Below are positions 62,293 to 64,000 of a DNA stretch of 64,000 nt, one piece after another (within the stretch, counting starts at the first letter, position 1; each line of letters begins with the position of its first letter). Source of the DNA: Arctic95D-9 sp035967665 (GTDB lineage: Bacteria; Verrucomicrobiota; Verrucomicrobiia; Verrucomicrobiales; DEV007); contig JAYWLB010000124.1 in the NCBI GenBank assembly GCA_035967665.1, positions 47,494 through 111,493 on the forward strand. The letters are read 5' to 3'. A program made the translations under genes and the position numbers. A model generated the notes under the pieces. It did no database searches. It had not been told where the DNA came from and saw only the letters and a list, made by a program, of their open reading frames with translations.

Positions 62293-63712
62293 TCCCCGGC
62301 AATTCCATGAAATGGCCTCCCGCCGTCGATTTCTATCGAGCGGAATTGGTTCGCTCGCGCTCGCCTCGATGCTTCGGGATGACGGGCTCCTCGCCGACGA
62401 CTCATTTCAAGCACCGCATTTTGCGCCGAAGGCGAAGCGTTGCATCTACCTCTTCATGGAGGGCGGCCCCAGTCAGATGGATCTCTTCGACCCGAAGCCG
62501 AAGCTGAACGAGATGGACGGCGAGGCGATGCCTGAGTCGCTTCTCGAGGGAGTGAAATTTGCCTTCACCGAGAAAGAAAGCGCACGGCTTCTCGGCAGCC
62601 CCCGCACCTTCAAGAAATACGGTCAGTGCGGGATGGACATGTCCGATCTTCTTCCGCATCTCAGCAATCACGCCGACGACATCGCACTGATCCGGTCGAT
62701 GTACTGCGATCAGTTCAATCACCTCCCCGGCCAGCTGCTCATGCTGACAGGAACACCATTTCGCGGAGCCCCCACTCTCGGCTCGTGGTTGAATTATGGC
62801 CTGGGAAGTTCATCGAAGGATCTCCCCGGCTACGTTGCGATGACCACCCTCGGCCGCGGGCTCCCCGGCGGAGCCGCAAGCTGGTCGAGCGGATTTTTGC
62901 CTTCCAATTATTCGGGAGCACTCTTCCGGAACGAAGGAAGTCCGGTTCTGAATTTGGCCAATCCCGATAAAATTTCGCCGGCGATGCAGCGTCGCACCAT
63001 CGAAGCAGTCAACGATCTCAACCGTCAGCGATTCAGCGAAACAGCAAATCCCGAAATCGCGAGCCGGATCAAAAATTACGAACTCGCCTACCGGATGCAG
63101 TCCGCCGCACCCGAGCTGATCGATCTCTCCGACGAAAGCGAAGCAACCAAGGAAGCCTACGGACTGAATCGTCAGGACAAGACCGGCTTTCAAGCCTCCT
63201 ACGCCCGCAACTGTCTCCTTGCCCGTAGGCTCGTCGAACGCGGGACCCGCTTCGTGACGCTGTTTCTCTCAACCTGGGATCAACACAGCAAACTCGATTC
63301 CGAACTGGCGACGAACACGAAAATTTCAGATCAACCCGTCGCCGCTTTGCTTCAGGATTTAAAAGATCGCGGTCTCCTCGACGAAACCCTCGTCGTCTGG
63401 GGCGGCGAATTCGGGAGAACGCCCCTCGGGGAAAACCGTTCCGGTTTCAAAACGGTAACCGGGCGCGACCATCATCCCTATTCTTTCAGCATGTGGATGG
63501 CCGGAGGCGGCATCAAGGGCGGGCAGACCCTCGGGAAAACTGACGAAATTGGCTGGGGCGTCGAAGAAGACCCCGTTCACATTCACGATCTCCACGCCAC
63601 GATCCTGCATCTCTTCGGATTCGATCACGAGGAACTGACCTACCGATTTCAGGGGCGGGACTTCCGTCTCACCGATGTGCATGGCAAGGTTGTGAAGAAA
63701 TTACTGGCATGA
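62285..63712 (+). CDS. DUF1501 protein, Tat-exported, module 3
   Basis: 475 aa from a GTG at 62285 that overlaps the previous gene; an ATG at 62312 (MASRRRFLSSG) would shorten it by 9. The twin-arginine motif SRRRFLSS is near the start. Family blocks: HFAPKAKRCIYLFMEGGPSQMDLFDPKP, LPGQLLMLTGTPFRG, WGGEFGRTP, GRDHHPYSFSMWMAGGGIKGG. The ends of the three DUF1501 proteins are alike (FRLTDVHG). A palindromic repeat follows 3 bp after its stop. Confidence 0.92.
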   Translation: MINPRQFHEMASRRRFLSSGIGSLALASMLRDDGLLADDSFQAPHFAPKAKRCIYLFMEGGPSQMDLFDPKPKLNEMDGEAMPESLLEGVKFAFTEKESARLLGSPRTFKKYGQCGMDMSDLLPHLSNHADDIALIRSMYCDQFNHLPGQLLMLTGTPFRGAPTLGSWLNYGLGSSSKDLPGYVAMTTLGRGLPGGAASWSSGFLPSNYSGALFRNEGSPVLNLANPDKISPAMQRRTIEAVNDLNRQRFSETANPEIASRIKNYELAYRMQSAAPELIDLSDESEATKEAYGLNRQDKTGFQASYARNCLLARRLVERGTRFVTLFLSTWDQHSKLDSELATNTKISDQPVAALLQDLKDRGLLDETLVVWGGEFGRTPLGENRSGFKTVTGRDHHPYSFSMWMAGGGIKGGQTLGKTDEIGWGVEEDPVHIHDLHATILHLFGFDHEELTYRFQGRDFRLTDVHGKVVKKLLA

Positions 63713-63715
63713 CCC

Positions 63716-63746
63716 AACCCTGTTAAGCGATCGAACTAACAGGGTT
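63716..63746. repeat. Dispersed AACAGGG palindrome, copy A5 (inverted orientation)
   Basis: AACCCTGTTA and TAACAGGGTT form a perfect 10-bp inverted repeat with an 11-nt loop, with partial pairing further out, 3 bp after the DUF1501 stop. Orientation of the half-units is opposite to that in A1-A3. Confidence 0.7.
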
Positions 63747-63788
63747 GAGTGAATAAAGTCGAAGCGAGCTACAGCACAGCTCATATCA

Positions 63789-63926
63789 GGTAGGGAGAGC
63801 CATCCCTGCCGATCCGCGCAGTCCTCTGGGCACACCGAAATCACTGCCCCGCTTCGCAGCGAAGCGACCGGGTAGGATTTCATCAAATCGGACTTCGACG
63901 GCTCATCGGGACGATTCGCCCTACCC
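63789..63926 (+). repeat. ~137-bp dispersed element, copy B2
   Basis: Reverse-complement match of 29993-30130. Ends GGTAGGG and CCCTACC are inverted; the middle holds a perfect palindrome CGCTTCGC-A-GCGAAGCG. A 77-aa minus ORF crosses it but reads like repeat, not gene. Beyond it (63927-64000) nothing is recognisable, though TCAGGTA recurs at 63786 and at the window's end. Confidence 0.7.
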
Positions 63927-64000
63927 AAAATCACTCTCTACACGGACCTTCCACAAGGGTGTGAAGAAAAAGAGAGCTGCGATACAGCTGACATCAGGTA

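Noticed and set aside
63701..63934. 77-aa minus ORF across repeats A5 and B2
   Set aside because: Made almost wholly of dispersed repeat sequence.
1..64000. tRNA or rRNA genes
   Set aside because: No sequence with tRNA arms, a CCA end or rRNA landmarks was recognised in the gaps.

Overview
The window looks like a chromosomal segment of a member of the Verrucomicrobiota, probably near Verrucomicrobiales. This is inferred from three modules pairing a PSCyt2/PSD1 (DUF1549/DUF1553) protein with a DUF1501 protein, a pattern typical of the Planctomycetes-Verrucomicrobia group. Supporting signs are several Tat-exported enzymes, a choice-of-anchor K exoprotein with a pilin-like N-terminus, and the near absence of Shine-Dalgarno sequences before start codons. 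No rRNA, tRNA, CRISPR array, transposase or prophage was seen.

Layout. 1-4.9 kb: rpoZ, uvrB, a secreted ricin-fold protein, a CPBP membrane protease and efp. 4.9-9.4 kb: an HExxH membrane protein, a large TPR metallopeptidase and a probably frameshifted kinase-like gene. 9.5-12.4 kb: scpA, scpB and pheA. 12.4-17.3 kb, minus strand: a Gfo/Idh/MocA oxidoreductase with an MFS transporter, a COG0523 metal GTPase with a possible metal-regulator operator, and yggS with a GNAT acetyltransferase. 17.6-21.9 kb: the first PSD1/DUF1501 module, which carries an extra cytochrome c-type domain. 22-26.6 kb: a DUF1963 protein, an M14-like amidohydrolase, an esterase and an unknown protein. 26.7-29.9 kb: fmt, pyrH, frr and a left-handed beta-helix acyltransferase.

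30.2-37.1 kb, minus strand, is the most distinctive region. It is a self-contained type II fatty-acid or polyketide-like set: FabL-type enoyl reductase, FabG, an acyl carrier protein with a large insertion, a double-hotdog dehydratase, two ketosynthases with intact catalytic triads, and an AcpS phosphopantetheinyl transferase fused to an LpxL-type acyltransferase. Together these could activate a carrier protein, build an acyl chain on it and transfer the chain to a lipid. No acetyl-CoA carboxylase or malonyl transacylase is present, so extender units would come from elsewhere.

37.3-40.4 kb holds a 1048-residue protein with a prepilin signal. 40.7-45.6 kb, minus strand, is rpmI-rplT-pheS-(four-helix-bundle gene)-pheT, with a structured rpmI-rplT spacer and no infC upstream. 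45.7-50.5 kb: MoxR, DUF58, a beta-propeller glycosidase-like protein, a TIM-barrel isomerase and a Tat-exported phosphoesterase. 50.5-53.9 kb: a multi-hairpin intergenic element, an ftsB-like gene, eno and a DUF4190-like protein. 54-57 kb: a metal-binding lipoprotein, an ADPRM-like phosphoesterase and a sialidase. 57.1-63.7 kb: two further PSD1/DUF1501 modules in tandem.

Intergenic space carries several dispersed repeat families: six copies of an AACAGGGTT-based palindrome, two copies of a ~137-bp element with inverted termini, and two copies of a 39-bp element. Domain assignments rest on motifs read by eye; no database search was possible.
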